Part shown: in pieces, positions 8,305 through 17,686 of the stretch
Numbering within the stretch: the stretch's first letter is position 1
Layout of the letters: the number at the start of each line of letters is the position of its first letter
Assembly (NCBI GenBank): GCA_964480455.1
Contig: CAYZQI010000008.1
Location: 1 to 61,035 of the forward strand
Direction: 5' to 3'
Length of the DNA stretch: 61,035 nt
From: JAABSX01 sp964480455
Lineage (GTDB): Bacteria; Bacteroidota; Bacteroidia; Cytophagales; Microscillaceae
Notes under the pieces: model-generated
Database searches by the model: none
What the model was told of the DNA's origin: nothing
The model's input: the letters and a program-made list of their open reading frames with translations, nothing else
Program-made: the position numbers and the translations under genes

Positions 8305-9375
8305 ATGACGGATAGCATAACTTACAAAAAAACTCCCAAAAATGGAAAAAAGTTTATCCTTTGGATTGTACTATTTTTGGTGCTTTCCTGCCAAGAGTCA
8401 GAATACAATAGCCGTATGGTGCAATTTTTCTTAAAAGGTAACCAAGCCTTGGCACAAGAAGACTATAGCACAGCCTTGCGCTACTACAATGCTGGCATAG
8501 AAATAGACAGTAGTTTTGCAGATATTTATAACAATAGAGGAATTATTTTTTTTGAAATCAATCAACTAAATAACGCACTTACTGACTACAACACCGCCCT
8601 ACGCCTCAAACCCAACTTTGCGAATGCACTCTTAAACCGAAGCAACCTCTATTATATCCAAGAAGCATACACCCAGTCGCTGCAAGATTTGAATCAGCTT
8701 ATCAAAATACTGCCTGACTCCGCTGAGATGTATTTCTACAGGGCACGCACGCATTTGCAGCTTCTTAACTACAAAGCTGCCCAAAAAGACCTTGACCAGC
8801 TCCTCAGCAAACAGCCCAACAATGCCGCAGGCTACGACAGCCGTGCCTACCTCCACTTAAAGCTGGGCAACTATGCCCAAGCCCGCAAAGATTTAGAAAA
8901 AACACTTCAGCTTGATGGCACCTCAGACTTAGCCTGGGCTAACCAAGGGCTTTGGCACTTACTCACGCAGTCAGCAAGCGATTCTGCTTTGCTGTGTTTT
9001 CAGAAGGCAATTACACTCAAACCCGATGAAGCCTATACCCTTGCAAGACGCGCTGAATATTGGATTGCTAAAAATGACCTAAGTCAAGCAACAGAAGATA
9101 TCAAACAAGCAAAGAAAATAGCTCCTAAGAATGCACAAGTACAGCTTGCCGAAGCAAAACTGTTTTTGAAGAAAACGAAAATGAATGAAGCCTTACAAAT
9201 ACTCACAGCTCTTGAGCTAGAGAAAAAACTTTTAGACGAAGTGTATTTACTGCAGGGTGAGTGCTATCTAAAACAGGATAAACTCAAAAAAGCATGTGAG
9301 ATTTGGCAAAAAACTGAAAAAATTAATACGCATCTTGCTGCAAATTATCTTAAACAATATTGCCAAAAACGTTAA
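8305..9375 (+). CDS. TPR-repeat lipoprotein
   Basis: A 356-residue protein with a lipoprotein-type leader (hydrophobic FILWIVLFLVLSC, Cys about residue 30). About seven or eight tetratricopeptide repeats follow from residue 45 onward; the first read KGNQALAQEDYSTALRYYN, then NRGIIFFEINQLNNALTDYN and NRSNLYYIQEAYTQSLQDLN. It is probably anchored to a membrane facing the periplasm and serves as a protein-interaction scaffold. No enzymatic domain is present. Its partner is not evident from neighbours. Confidence 0.8.
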   Translation: MTDSITYKKTPKNGKKFILWIVLFLVLSCQESEYNSRMVQFFLKGNQALAQEDYSTALRYYNAGIEIDSSFADIYNNRGIIFFEINQLNNALTDYNTALRLKPNFANALLNRSNLYYIQEAYTQSLQDLNQLIKILPDSAEMYFYRARTHLQLLNYKAAQKDLDQLLSKQPNNAAGYDSRAYLHLKLGNYAQARKDLEKTLQLDGTSDLAWANQGLWHLLTQSASDSALLCFQKAITLKPDEAYTLARRAEYWIAKNDLSQATEDIKQAKKIAPKNAQVQLAEAKLFLKKTKMNEALQILTALELEKKLLDEVYLLQGECYLKQDKLKKACEIWQKTEKINTHLAANYLKQYCQKR

Positions 9376-9601
9376 ATTGAGTGTTTTTTCTTTTTTTTGA
9401 CAGCTGATTTTAAAAAAAACCTACACGTGTAATTAGATTATTTGTTTTAAAAAAGAAAAAATTAAATAACTCACGTATATTTGCACAAGATACAAAGACA
9501 AAAAATGAAGAGCAAGTAAACAAAATAGGTTGAAAATTTGTCTTTAAACTGATATTAATTCAAAATATCCTATAAATAGTTAATAGTTTGTGTGTAATTG
9601 G

Positions 9602-9633
9602 AAACTCTGTCAGCATTGCTGGCAGAGTTTTTT
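9602..9633 (+). terminator. Strong intrinsic terminator, distant from any upstream gene
   Basis: AAACTCTGTCAGC pairs with GCTGGCAGAGTTT (one T-G pair) around a 3-base loop and runs into a T6 tract. It would end either a long 3' UTR of the TPR lipoprotein gene or an independent small RNA. Confidence 0.75.
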
Positions 9634-10034
9634 GTTTTATGACTTACTCAAAACATACAAATTATTGATAATCAATCGCTTAATTTGATTAATCAAAAAA
9701 CATCAATCCCTTGATTTATCTTTGTACCAAATCAAAAATCACAATGTACAATCTCTTGAAATACAGATTCTGCAGATTCAGCTAATGTTCATAAGTCTTT
9801 CATGGCAAGTTTTTCTATAAACTATTTTAGTACAAACACTTATTTGCGTTACTACACATCTATTCAAAAACCTGTCAAATTCTGATAAAAATGAAATCTG
9901 GGGAGCAGTCAAGTTGTACAAATCTGGGGCTTATTTATTTTAGTAGCAATAAGCCAATAATCCTAATTTCTAAAAAATAAATTCAAGTGTATTTTAAGTT
10001 TGTGTTAAGTCGGTGTGTTTTGGCTTATTTTGAT

Positions 10035-10042
10035 TAATTTTG
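10035..10042 (+). promoter_or_regulatory. Candidate -7 box of typA
   Basis: TAATTTTG matches the Bacteroidota -7 consensus TAnnTTTG and lies 20 bp upstream of the typA ATG. No well-spaced -33 TTTG is seen, so the call is weak. Confidence 0.3.
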
Positions 10043-10062
10043 CGTCTTAATTAAAAATCGCA

Positions 10063-11868
10063 ATGCAAAATATTAGAAATATCGCCATTATTGCCCACGT
10101 TGACCACGGCAAAACTACTTTGGTAGATAAAATTATCCACTTCTCTAAACTTTTCAGAGAAAATCAAGAATTTGATGACCTTATTTTGGACAACAATGAC
10201 CTCGAGCGCGAAAGAGGTATCACCATTACCTCTAAAAATGTGTCTGTACGATACAAAGATGTCAAAATCAATATCATAGATACACCTGGTCACGCCGACT
10301 TTGGTGGCGAAGTAGAGCGTGTCTTGAAAATGGCTGATGGCGTGCTTCTTTTGGTAGATGCCTTTGAAGGTCCTATGCCGCAAACACGCTTCGTACTAAG
10401 CAAAGCATTGAACTTAGGCTTGAAGCCCATCGTGGTAGTCAATAAGGTAGATAAACCCAACTGCCGCCCAGATGAAGCTCATGAAGCCGTATTTGACCTC
10501 ATGTTTAGCCTTGATGCCACCGAAGAACAACTCGACTTCACCACTATCTATGGCTCGGCTAAAAATGGCTGGATGGCAGAAGATTGGAAAACACCCACAG
10601 ATAGCATAGAACCACTCATCAAATCTATTGTAGAAAATATACCTCCAGCTCCACAGCAAGAGGGTACACTCCAAATGCAAATCACTTCTTTAGATTTCTC
10701 TTCTTTTGTAGGACGTATTGCTATTGGGCGTGTAGCAAGAGGTGTACTCAAAGAAAATACGGACATAGCTCTCTGTAAAGCAGATGGCTCTATCAAAAAA
10801 GTAAGAGCAAAAGAAGTACACGTATTTGAAGGTTTGGGCAAAAGCAAAGTAAGTGAAGTTACCTCGGGCGAGATTTGTGCTGTTACAGGTATTGAAGGTT
10901 TTGAAATTGGAGATACACTTACAGACCTAAGTAGCCCTGAACCACTTGCCCGTATTTCAGTAGATGAACCTACAATGAGTATGCTTTTCACTATTAATAA
11001 TTCTCCTTTCTTTGGCAAAGAAGGCAAGTTCGTAACTTCACGCCACCTGCGCGACCGCCTTTTTAAAGAAATTGAGAAAAACTTAGCACTCAAAGTAGAA
11101 CTTACTAATAGTGAAGATAAATTCTTGGTATATGGACGAGGTATTTTGCACCTCTCAGTATTGATAGAAACTATGCGTAGAGAAGGCTATGAGTTTCAGG
11201 TAGGGCAGCCTCAGGTACTCTTCAAAGAAATAGATGGGCAAAAACATGAACCTTTCGAGACGCTTGTGGTAGATGTGCCTGCCGAAGTAGCCGGAAAAGT
11301 AATTGAACTTGCCACACAACGTAAAGGCGACTTGACCATCATGGAAACCAAAGGCGAATGGCAACACTTAGAGTTTAGTATGCCTGCACGTGGCTTGATT
11401 GGCTTGCGCAATTTGGTACTTACAGCTACTGCTGGCGAAGCCGTGATGAACCACCGCTTTGAAGAGTACAAACCTTTTAAAGGTGAAATCACCACACGTG
11501 CCAATGGCTCTCTTATCTCTATGGAAACAGGTATGTGTACTGCCTATGCCATTGATAAACTACAAGATAGAGGTCGCTTCTTTGTAGAACCTGGCGAAGA
11601 TTTGTATCTAGGGCAAGTAATCGGCGAACATAATAGGGACATAGACCTAGTAGTGAATGTGCAGAAAGGTAAAAAACTAACCAACATGCGCGCCTCAGGC
11701 TCAGATACTAATATCAAAATAGCTCCTAAAACATTGTTTTCTCTTGAAGAAACACTTGAATATATCAAAAAAGACGAATACGTAGAAATCACGCCCAAAT
11801 CTATTCGAATGCGTAAGATTCTCTTAGATGAAAACGAGCGCAAACGTGCTAAAGGTGGGGCTGAATAG
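10063..11868 (+). CDS. typA: Ribosome-associated translational GTPase BipA/TypA
   Basis: A 601-residue member of the EF-G-like translational GTPases that assists 50S assembly and stress adaptation. The G1 P-loop AHVDHGKTT is at 11-19, switch II DTPGHADFGGEVERV near 75-88 and NKVDKPNCRP near 127-136. The C-terminal part holds the TypA-specific region PARGLIGLRNLVLTATAGEA. The length is full. A hairpin terminator at 11897-11935 closes the unit, so the gene is probably monocistronic. Confidence 0.96.
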   Translation: MQNIRNIAIIAHVDHGKTTLVDKIIHFSKLFRENQEFDDLILDNNDLERERGITITSKNVSVRYKDVKINIIDTPGHADFGGEVERVLKMADGVLLLVDAFEGPMPQTRFVLSKALNLGLKPIVVVNKVDKPNCRPDEAHEAVFDLMFSLDATEEQLDFTTIYGSAKNGWMAEDWKTPTDSIEPLIKSIVENIPPAPQQEGTLQMQITSLDFSSFVGRIAIGRVARGVLKENTDIALCKADGSIKKVRAKEVHVFEGLGKSKVSEVTSGEICAVTGIEGFEIGDTLTDLSSPEPLARISVDEPTMSMLFTINNSPFFGKEGKFVTSRHLRDRLFKEIEKNLALKVELTNSEDKFLVYGRGILHLSVLIETMRREGYEFQVGQPQVLFKEIDGQKHEPFETLVVDVPAEVAGKVIELATQRKGDLTIMETKGEWQHLEFSMPARGLIGLRNLVLTATAGEAVMNHRFEEYKPFKGEITTRANGSLISMETGMCTAYAIDKLQDRGRFFVEPGEDLYLGQVIGEHNRDIDLVVNVQKGKKLTNMRASGSDTNIKIAPKTLFSLEETLEYIKKDEYVEITPKSIRMRKILLDENERKRAKGGAE

Positions 11869-11896
11869 TCTTTTATATTGCAGTAAAAATATTATC

Positions 11897-11935
11897 AAAG
11901 CTAGACTAAACCTCTTGTGCAGCCTAGCTTTTTTT
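11897..11935 (+). terminator. Intrinsic terminator of typA
   Basis: AAAGCTAG and CTAGCTTT pair across a loop of about 20 bases and are followed by a T-rich run. It starts 28 bp after the typA stop. Confidence 0.65.
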
Positions 11936-12015
11936 ATGAAACTGGTAGGGTCTTTTGACAAAAGCCGCTTCATTTTCTCAAACCCATCAAAATAGCCAAG
12001 TAGTACACGGGTATC

Positions 12016-12516
12016 TCATTCACTAAACGGGTTGCTCCCATGCGCCTGGCTGCTATCATAGACACGAATAGCCACTACTTCCGCCTCGGCGGTGAGTTGC
12101 CCCCCTGACCAAGCCTCGCACGTCATCACTGTCTTGCGTCCTTTTACTTCTACTACTTTGGCTACTAGCCTGAGTAGATGTGTATTGGGTGTAGGTTTTA
12201 GGTATTTTACAGTAAGTGTACCTGTAGCATACCTGTAGGTAGGCATTGTGTGATAAGGTCTGTCTTCGCGCAGGTAAGCATAAGAAGTAGCCGTTCCCAT
12301 GGTGTGGCAATCAATGAGGGTAGCTAAGATACCCCCGTTCATGAGGTTTTTCCAGCCTTGGTATTTTTCACTCGACTTGAAATCACATAAACATTCATCA
12401 CCCTGCCAGTAGCTTTTGATTTGCAGACCCTCGGGATTATCTTTGCCACAGCCAAAACAAATATTTCCCTCCATATAATCTTGTATAAAGGGGCTTTTTT
12501 TATCCAACGAGTTCAT
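12016..12516 (-). CDS. PaaI/hotdog-fold thioesterase family protein
   Basis: A 166-residue protein with the PaaI-type hotdog arrangement. The N-terminal CFGCGKDNPEGL motif is common in this subfamily, WKNLMNGGILATLIDCHTMGTA covers the active-site helix (NGG and the Asp), and the long strand TGTLTVKYLKPTP follows. Family members hydrolyse acyl-CoA thioesters in the cytoplasm; the acyl specificity is unknown. It is not in an operon. Confidence 0.85.
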   Translation of the reverse strand: MNSLDKKSPFIQDYMEGNICFGCGKDNPEGLQIKSYWQGDECLCDFKSSEKYQGWKNLMNGGILATLIDCHTMGTATSYAYLREDRPYHTMPTYRYATGTLTVKYLKPTPNTHLLRLVAKVVEVKGRKTVMTCEAWSGGQLTAEAEVVAIRVYDSSQAHGSNPFSE

Positions 12517-12546
12517 AGATTTTTACCAATTAATAGTAACCTAGAT

Positions 12547-12753
12547 AAGAGAGTATTTAATAAATAACTACCCAGTCTGTATTAGGGACGGGGTCGCTCT
12601 GAGCGACCCCGTCCCTGATTAGCAACAAACTTGAATCTGATTTGGTTATAAGTACTTGAAATTGATTATTTGACAGGTTTAATAAAAAACCTGTCAGGTT
12701 TTAATATAAACTAATTTTGGGCATGGACTTAGGATTTCCTATTTACTCCCTAA
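12547..12753. repeat. MITE-like element B, copy 1, with palindromic core
   Basis: The core is a perfect inverted repeat with arms AGGGACGGGGTCGCTC (12584-12599) and GAGCGACCCCGTCCCT (12601-12616). A second hairpin, TGACAGGTTT with AAACCTGTCA, lies at 12671-12696. The right end TTTACTCCCTAA matches the terminal repeat of copy 2 at 22830-22959; the left end is degenerate. Shared flanks such as TTTAATAAATAAC and GAATCTGATTTGG show that the two copies are related. No transposase is present. Confidence 0.7.
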
Positions 12754-12784
12754 CAAATAGCCAAATTACTACAACTATCATATT

Positions 12785-13882
12785 TTAGACCCTCTTTTTT
12801 CTATTTTTCTGAAAATCCTCGAAGATAAAGCTACCCAAATCTTGCAGATTACTGTAATAGGCTTTGCCTTGGTTGGCTTCGGTAAATTCCCTTACAAATT
12901 CTTGTAAATAGCTATCAGAAGCAATCATAAAAGTAGTAATGGGGATTTTTAGGCGTCTGCATTGTACTGCCAGTTTGAGTGTTTTGTTCAAGATTTTTTT
13001 ATCCAGCCCAAAACTATTTTTATAATACTGTATGCCCACTTTCATACAAGTAGGTTTACCATCAGTAATCATAAAAATCTGTTTATTTTGGTTTTTACGC
13101 CTTCTGAGAATGTCCATGGCAAGCTCAAGCCCTGCAATGGTATTGGTATGGTAAGGCCCTACTTGCAAGTAAGGTAAATCTTTGATTTGGATTTGCCAAG
13201 CATCATTGCCAAACACAATAATATCAAGTGTATCTTTGGGGTAGCGCGTAGTGATGAGTTCGGCAAGTGCCATAGCTACTTTTTTGGCAGGCGTGATGCG
13301 GTCTTCGCCATAGAGAATCATAGAATGGGAAATATCAATCATCAGTACCGTGGAGGTTTGTGCTTTGAACTCAGTTTCTCTTATCTCGAGGTCATTTTCT
13401 GAGAGCATAAAATCTCCTATACCGTGGTTAATTTGGGCATTTCGGATAGACTCAGTAAGTGAGATGTTCTCCAGGGGGTCGCCAAACTGATAGGCGCGCA
13501 TATCTGTACTAGCTTCTTCGCCTTGACCTGAGTATTTAGTATGGTGATTACCGCTTCTGTGCCTTTTAAGTTTTCCGAAAACTTCTTCAAGTGCACTTTT
13601 TCTAATGCTGATTTCGGTTTTGGCAGTGATGCTGATTTCACCTGATTCTTCGTTCTCGGTGATGTATCCTTTTGCTTTGAGGTCTTCTATAAAATCACCC
13701 ATGCCGTAGTCGTCGTCAGTGAGGTTGTATTGCTTGTCAAGGTTGTTGAGCCATTGTAGTGCTTCGCTCACATTGCCGCCTGTAATGGTGATGAGCTGCT
13801 TGAAAATATCAAATAATTTATCAAAATCTGCCCCTTCTTTGCTCTGCTGTGGCACGAATTGGGTAAAACGATGTCCTTCCAT
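12785..13882 (-). CDS. VWA (von Willebrand factor A) domain protein
   Basis: A 365-residue cytoplasmic protein. The N-terminal half is charged and helical. The C-terminal half is a VWA domain with the MIDAS motif DISHS (about residue 179), a conserved Thr-containing loop (HTNTIAG) and ITDGKPT. Proteins of this type usually work with a MoxR/magnesium-chelatase-like AAA ATPase as a metal-dependent adaptor. No such ATPase lies in the adjacent DNA, so the partner must be elsewhere. Confidence 0.82.
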   Translation of the reverse strand: MEGHRFTQFVPQQSKEGADFDKLFDIFKQLITITGGNVSEALQWLNNLDKQYNLTDDDYGMGDFIEDLKAKGYITENEESGEISITAKTEISIRKSALEEVFGKLKRHRSGNHHTKYSGQGEEASTDMRAYQFGDPLENISLTESIRNAQINHGIGDFMLSENDLEIRETEFKAQTSTVLMIDISHSMILYGEDRITPAKKVAMALAELITTRYPKDTLDIIVFGNDAWQIQIKDLPYLQVGPYHTNTIAGLELAMDILRRRKNQNKQIFMITDGKPTCMKVGIQYYKNSFGLDKKILNKTLKLAVQCRRLKIPITTFMIASDSYLQEFVREFTEANQGKAYYSNLQDLGSFIFEDFQKNRKKRV

Positions 13883-14122
13883 AATAAAGTTAAGTTGTGT
13901 TTAGCCATAAAATATGTAGTGCCTTAAAACTACTTCAGTATAACAAAGTATTCGTAAAATTGATTTGTTTGTGTTGAAATCTTATAGTTTTCTGGCGATG
14001 AAGGGTAGCTAGTACAACTGAGGCTGATAAGATATATTTTTTAGACTAAATTCCCAAATTTGGAAGATAAATGGGCAATTTTTGTTGAGTAAAATTGCCC
14101 ACTGAAAAAAAATCAAAAAAAA

Positions 14123-14944
14123 TTACTCTTTGAACTCAGGTTTTCTTTTTTGCATTCCTGCTTGCATGGCTTCTAGCAAATCATGCGAATAAATCATGGC
14201 AGCATTCCAAGTTGCTACATAGTTGAGTCCATCTTGCACAGAGTGGTCGCGTGTATAATTAAGTATTTCCTTTGTGCCACGTGTAGTAAGAGGCGATTTT
14301 TCGGCAATCAATTGTGCTATTTTGTTTACTTCTTCCATCAGCATTTCACGGTCAGGATAGCATTTATTCACTAAATGTACTTGTTCTGCCTCTTTTGCAG
14401 GCATATTACGGGCAGTAAATGCCAGTTCACGTGCTATGCCGTCAGCAATGATTTTGGGCAAGCGTTGCAGCGTACCTACATCAGCCACTAAACCCAAATC
14501 TATCTCTTTTACACAAAAAAAGGCATCTTCGGAGCAGTAACGCATATCACAGGCAGCAATCATATCAATTCCGCCTCCTACACAAGCCCCATGAATGGCA
14601 GCAATAACAGGCTTACGGCATTTTTCTATCACAGTAAAGCTCTCTTGCATGTCTAGCACTGCAAGCCTGAAATCCTCTCTGGCTCGCCCAGGGTCGCCTT
14701 TTCCACTCATTTGCGCTTGTGTGCCTGCAAACATATTGAGGTCTATGCCTGAGGTAAAGTTTTTACCTTCTCCACTGATAATGACTACCCGAACGGCCTT
14801 ATCACGGTCTAACTTCGGGAATACCTCACGCATTTCTGCCCAAAACTCAGCCGTCATAGCATTGGCTTTTGTGGGGTTGTTGAGGCGTAGGTGTGCCACA
14901 TAATTTTGTACATTTACAAGAATGGTTTTAAATTCATAAGTCAT
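14123..14944 (-). CDS. Crotonase family, probable delta3,5-delta2,4-dienoyl-CoA isomerase
   Basis: A 273-residue crotonase-fold enzyme. The central segment runs ACVGGGIDMIAACDMRY, then FFCVKEIDLGLVADVGTLQR, and closely follows the ECH1-type dienoyl-CoA isomerase pattern. The Glu in VKEID and the Asp in VADVGT match the acid residues used for the 1,5-proton shift. Ordinary enoyl-CoA hydratases have a Gly or Pro pattern here. The likely role is beta-oxidation of unsaturated fatty acids with odd-position double bonds. The oxyanion-hole region FTSGIDL is present. Specificity is inferred from motif similarity. Confidence 0.83.
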   Translation of the reverse strand: MTYEFKTILVNVQNYVAHLRLNNPTKANAMTAEFWAEMREVFPKLDRDKAVRVVIISGEGKNFTSGIDLNMFAGTQAQMSGKGDPGRAREDFRLAVLDMQESFTVIEKCRKPVIAAIHGACVGGGIDMIAACDMRYCSEDAFFCVKEIDLGLVADVGTLQRLPKIIADGIARELAFTARNMPAKEAEQVHLVNKCYPDREMLMEEVNKIAQLIAEKSPLTTRGTKEILNYTRDHSVQDGLNYVATWNAAMIYSHDLLEAMQAGMQKRKPEFKE

Positions 14945-15166
14945 AATTCATCTTTATTTAAGTGTTCAAATGGTTTGCAAACGATTGTCTTTCAAAAATT
15001 GGTAATTTATTTGATAAACCTTACTTCGTAGGTACATCTAAAATAAAGAACCTATACAAAAAACTCAAAAACGTATTGAGTAGATACAAAACAAAAGAAA
15101 TATAAATATACACACAAATAATAGAACTAAAACCTATATCTCTTGAGATAGTTAAATAAATAGCTT

Positions 15167-15910
15167 ATGAAACGACAATGGGTAATTGCAGACATACACG
15201 GATGTGCCAAGAGTTTAAAAAACTTGGTGGAAAATCAAATACAGTTAAAAAAATCAGATGAATTGTATCTCTTAGGTGATTACATAGACCGAGGACCCGA
15301 CAGTAAGGGTGTGATAGATTACATCATTGGTTTACAGCAAAAAGGATTTAAGGTAACTCCACTCAAAGGTAATCACGAAGATGTTTTGCTCACTTGTTAT
15401 GCCCAAGATAAAAAAACCAATCAGCCACATACTATTTATGACCTAAAAGCAGGCTGGTTCAAGCACGGAGGAAAAGCAACCCTCAAAAGTTTTGGTGCTG
15501 AAAGCATTTTAGAAATCCCCAAAAAATACATTGATTTTATGGCGCAATTGCCACATTATACCATATTAGATAAGTTTATCTTGGTGCACGCAGGCTTCAA
15601 CTTTAAGCTAGATAATCCCTTCTTAGACCAAAGAGCCATGCTTTGGATTAAAAGCTTTCGGGTAGATAAATCCAAAACCAGAAACCGCCGCATTATCCAC
15701 GGGCATATCCCTCATTCACTCTCCAAAATCAAATACCAGCTCAAAAATGCAGATGCTATCAGCCTTGACAATGGCTGTGTGTATGAAGAAGATGGAAGAG
15801 GTAACTTACTGGCACTTGAGCTAAATACTCTGGAGCTAAAGATTCAACATAATATAGATGTGCCTGTAGTGTCAGTACACAAAAACACTTACTTTTCTGT
15901 AGCTGCCTGA
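15167..15910 (+). CDS. Serine/threonine protein phosphatase-type metallophosphoesterase
   Basis: A 247-residue protein with the PPP-family metal-binding motifs: ADIHG (residues 8-12), LGDYIDRGPDS (about 36-46), LKGNHE (about 66-71), VHAGFN and a C-terminal HGHIP. Bacterial relatives (PrpA, ApaH-like) dephosphorylate proteins or dinucleotide polyphosphates. The target is unknown. It lies upstream of hemC in the same direction, with 132 bp between them, so they are not clearly an operon. Confidence 0.87.
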   Translation: MKRQWVIADIHGCAKSLKNLVENQIQLKKSDELYLLGDYIDRGPDSKGVIDYIIGLQQKGFKVTPLKGNHEDVLLTCYAQDKKTNQPHTIYDLKAGWFKHGGKATLKSFGAESILEIPKKYIDFMAQLPHYTILDKFILVHAGFNFKLDNPFLDQRAMLWIKSFRVDKSKTRNRRIIHGHIPHSLSKIKYQLKNADAISLDNGCVYEEDGRGNLLALELNTLELKIQHNIDVPVVSVHKNTYFSVAA

Positions 15911-16042
15911 ATCTTCAGAAACTCCTAAATGTTAGTTTCAAAAAACCAATTTTATGGTTGCTTATTTAGAGATTGAGTAAAGTTTTAGTAGATTTGAAAC
16001 TAAATCTGACAAAACAAACACTTACAGCAGTCAAAAATAATT

Positions 16043-16969
16043 ATGCACTTCAAAATTGGAACGCGCGGAAGTCAGCTTGCACTTTGGCAGGCATACTATG
16101 CAGAAAAGCAGCTCAAAGCCCAAGGAGCAAGCACCGAAATAGTCATCATAGAAACAAAAGGCGATAAAGTACTCAACCAAGCACTTTCTAAGATTGGGAG
16201 CAAAGGGCTTTTTACTGCCGAACTAGAGGAACAACTCTACAACCAGTACATAGACCTTGCCGTGCATAGTGCCAAAGACCTTCCCTCAGAACTCCCCGAA
16301 TCACTTAAAATCATTGCTTTTAGCCAAAGAGAAAATCCACAAGATGTATTGGTAAGCTTTCAAAGTGGCTTACAACTGAGTCAATTAGACGAACACGCCG
16401 TTATCGGAACATCTTCTACACGCAGAGTGGCGATGCTCAAACGGCATTATCCTAAGGTCAAAATCAAAGATGTGCGAGGCAATCTCCAGACACGCATGCA
16501 CAAGCTAGAGCATGAGGGTTATGATGCGCTCGTTTTAGCTTATGCAGGTGTACACAGAATGGGTTTTGATAAATACATTGCAGAATACCTATCACTTTCG
16601 CAGTTTACACCCGCAGTAGGGCAGGGCAGTATCGCCATAGAAGTTAGCGAAAACCTAGCCGAAGAAAAGCAAACTTTTATTAGAAAGGCTATCAACCACT
16701 ACGAAACCGAAATCTGCCTCACTGCCGAGCGAATCTTCTTAAAACAACTACAAGGTGGCTGTAGCGTGCCTGTCTTTGGGCTTGCGCAGCTAGAAGGCGG
16801 CCTGCTTTCTCTACACGGAGGCATAATTGGGCTTGACGGGCAGCAAATCATAGAAGAAAGACAAAGTATTGCTCCTACAAAAGCAGCTACCCTAGGGCAG
16901 CAACTTGCCCAGAACCTATTGGCAAGAGGAGGTGATGAATTGCTGAAAACCATTAAAACAACGCTCTAA
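16043..16969 (+). CDS. hemC: Hydroxymethylbilane synthase (porphobilinogen deaminase)
   Basis: Joins four porphobilinogen units into hydroxymethylbilane in haem and sirohaem synthesis. The 308-residue protein begins IGTRGSQLALWQA and has AVHSAKDLP, IGTSSTRR, VRGNLQTRM and AVGQGSIAIEV. The dipyrromethane cofactor Cys is at residue 240 in LQGGCSVP, close to Cys242 of the E. coli enzyme. The ATG at 16043 gives the family N-terminus; a longer frame in another phase just upstream is a shadow. No other hem genes are adjacent. Confidence 0.95.
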   Translation: MHFKIGTRGSQLALWQAYYAEKQLKAQGASTEIVIIETKGDKVLNQALSKIGSKGLFTAELEEQLYNQYIDLAVHSAKDLPSELPESLKIIAFSQRENPQDVLVSFQSGLQLSQLDEHAVIGTSSTRRVAMLKRHYPKVKIKDVRGNLQTRMHKLEHEGYDALVLAYAGVHRMGFDKYIAEYLSLSQFTPAVGQGSIAIEVSENLAEEKQTFIRKAINHYETEICLTAERIFLKQLQGGCSVPVFGLAQLEGGLLSLHGGIIGLDGQQIIEERQSIAPTKAATLGQQLAQNLLARGGDELLKTIKTTL

Positions 16970-17102
16970 ACCGTAACAATTGTAAAGAAAAAGCACTTTA
17001 ATCTGTTGGAAACGCATATTTTTTTTTAAATTAACAATTTATTAAACGCCTTTTTTTGTAAAATCCGTTAAGAGAAAAAGACATCAAAATTTAAGTAAAC
17101 CT

Positions 17103-17552
17103 ATGAAAAAGTATTTATTAATTCTGTTTGCAATTGCAATTACCTCCTCTCATTTTTCAGCAAAAGCCCAAATCAGTCCTGAGCTACTTGATAAAACTTG
17201 GCAAGTACAATTTGACATGGACGAGTATATCCGCAATATGAGCGAGTCTCAATTTTCAGCCTTTAGCAAACTTTCTGTATCCAAACGCCGAGAAATAGAA
17301 ACCCAAATGCAGCAAGATGCCGCTTCTTCATTGTTTGAGTTTAAATCTGACTTTACTTTTAAAGTAAGTAAAAATGGCGACATCTTAGAGCAAGGGCAGT
17401 GGATGATTCAGCAAGACGGAAAAACCATCATCGCAAAAAATAGCGAAGGTTTTGAGGATAAAATCACGCTGCTAGAAGTATCAAAAGACCGCCTAGTGAT
17501 GAGTTCTGAGCAATATGGGCAAAGCGTAGTACTCGTTCCTTTGAAAGAATAA
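17103..17552 (+). CDS. Secreted lipocalin-like hypothetical protein
   Basis: The 149-residue protein has a clear signal peptide (MKKYLLILFAIAITSSHFSAKA, cut before Q). The mature part starts with a W-containing strand (LLDKTWQVQFDMDEYI), then a helix and several beta strands such as SLFEFKSDFTFKVS, GQWMIQQDGKTIIAK and VVLVPLKE. This layout resembles small lipocalin-like or copper-resistance-type barrels common in Bacteroidota. No precise family is recognised. A strong terminator follows. Confidence 0.65.
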   Translation: MKKYLLILFAIAITSSHFSAKAQISPELLDKTWQVQFDMDEYIRNMSESQFSAFSKLSVSKRREIETQMQQDAASSLFEFKSDFTFKVSKNGDILEQGQWMIQQDGKTIIAKNSEGFEDKITLLEVSKDRLVMSSEQYGQSVVLVPLKE

Positions 17553-17604
17553 ATAATTGATAATCAGGTATTCTTTTCAATAGTTCATCACATTTTTTAG
17601 CAAA

Positions 17605-17638
17605 AAAACAGCCTTTGAGCTATCTCAAAGGCTGTTTT
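17605..17638 (+). terminator. Strong bidirectional terminator
   Basis: AAAACAGCCTTTGAG and CTCAAAGGCTGTTTT form a perfect 15-bp stem with a 4-base loop (CTAT). It lies between the convergent lipocalin-like and LRR genes and can work on both strands. Confidence 0.85.
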
Positions 17639-17686
17639 CGTTTTCAAATATTTCAGCATTTATCCAGCTTTTTCGTGGTACAAAAC

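Larger units (their letters stand above)
9376..10062. other. Long intergenic region before typA, possible small RNA
   Basis: 687 bp with no protein gene. It contains a -7-like TATATTTG at 9476-9483 and a strong terminator at 9602-9633 that sits 227 bp past the upstream stop. Together these allow a small RNA of roughly 140-150 nt. The typA promoter probably lies at the right end. Confidence 0.45.

Noticed and set aside
10548..11093. Long minus-strand frames opposite typA and other housekeeping genes (for example 29698-30096, 43097-43552, 48097-48396)
   Set aside because: They are antisense shadows of clearly conserved genes, with Ser/Pro/Thr-rich translations and no domain.
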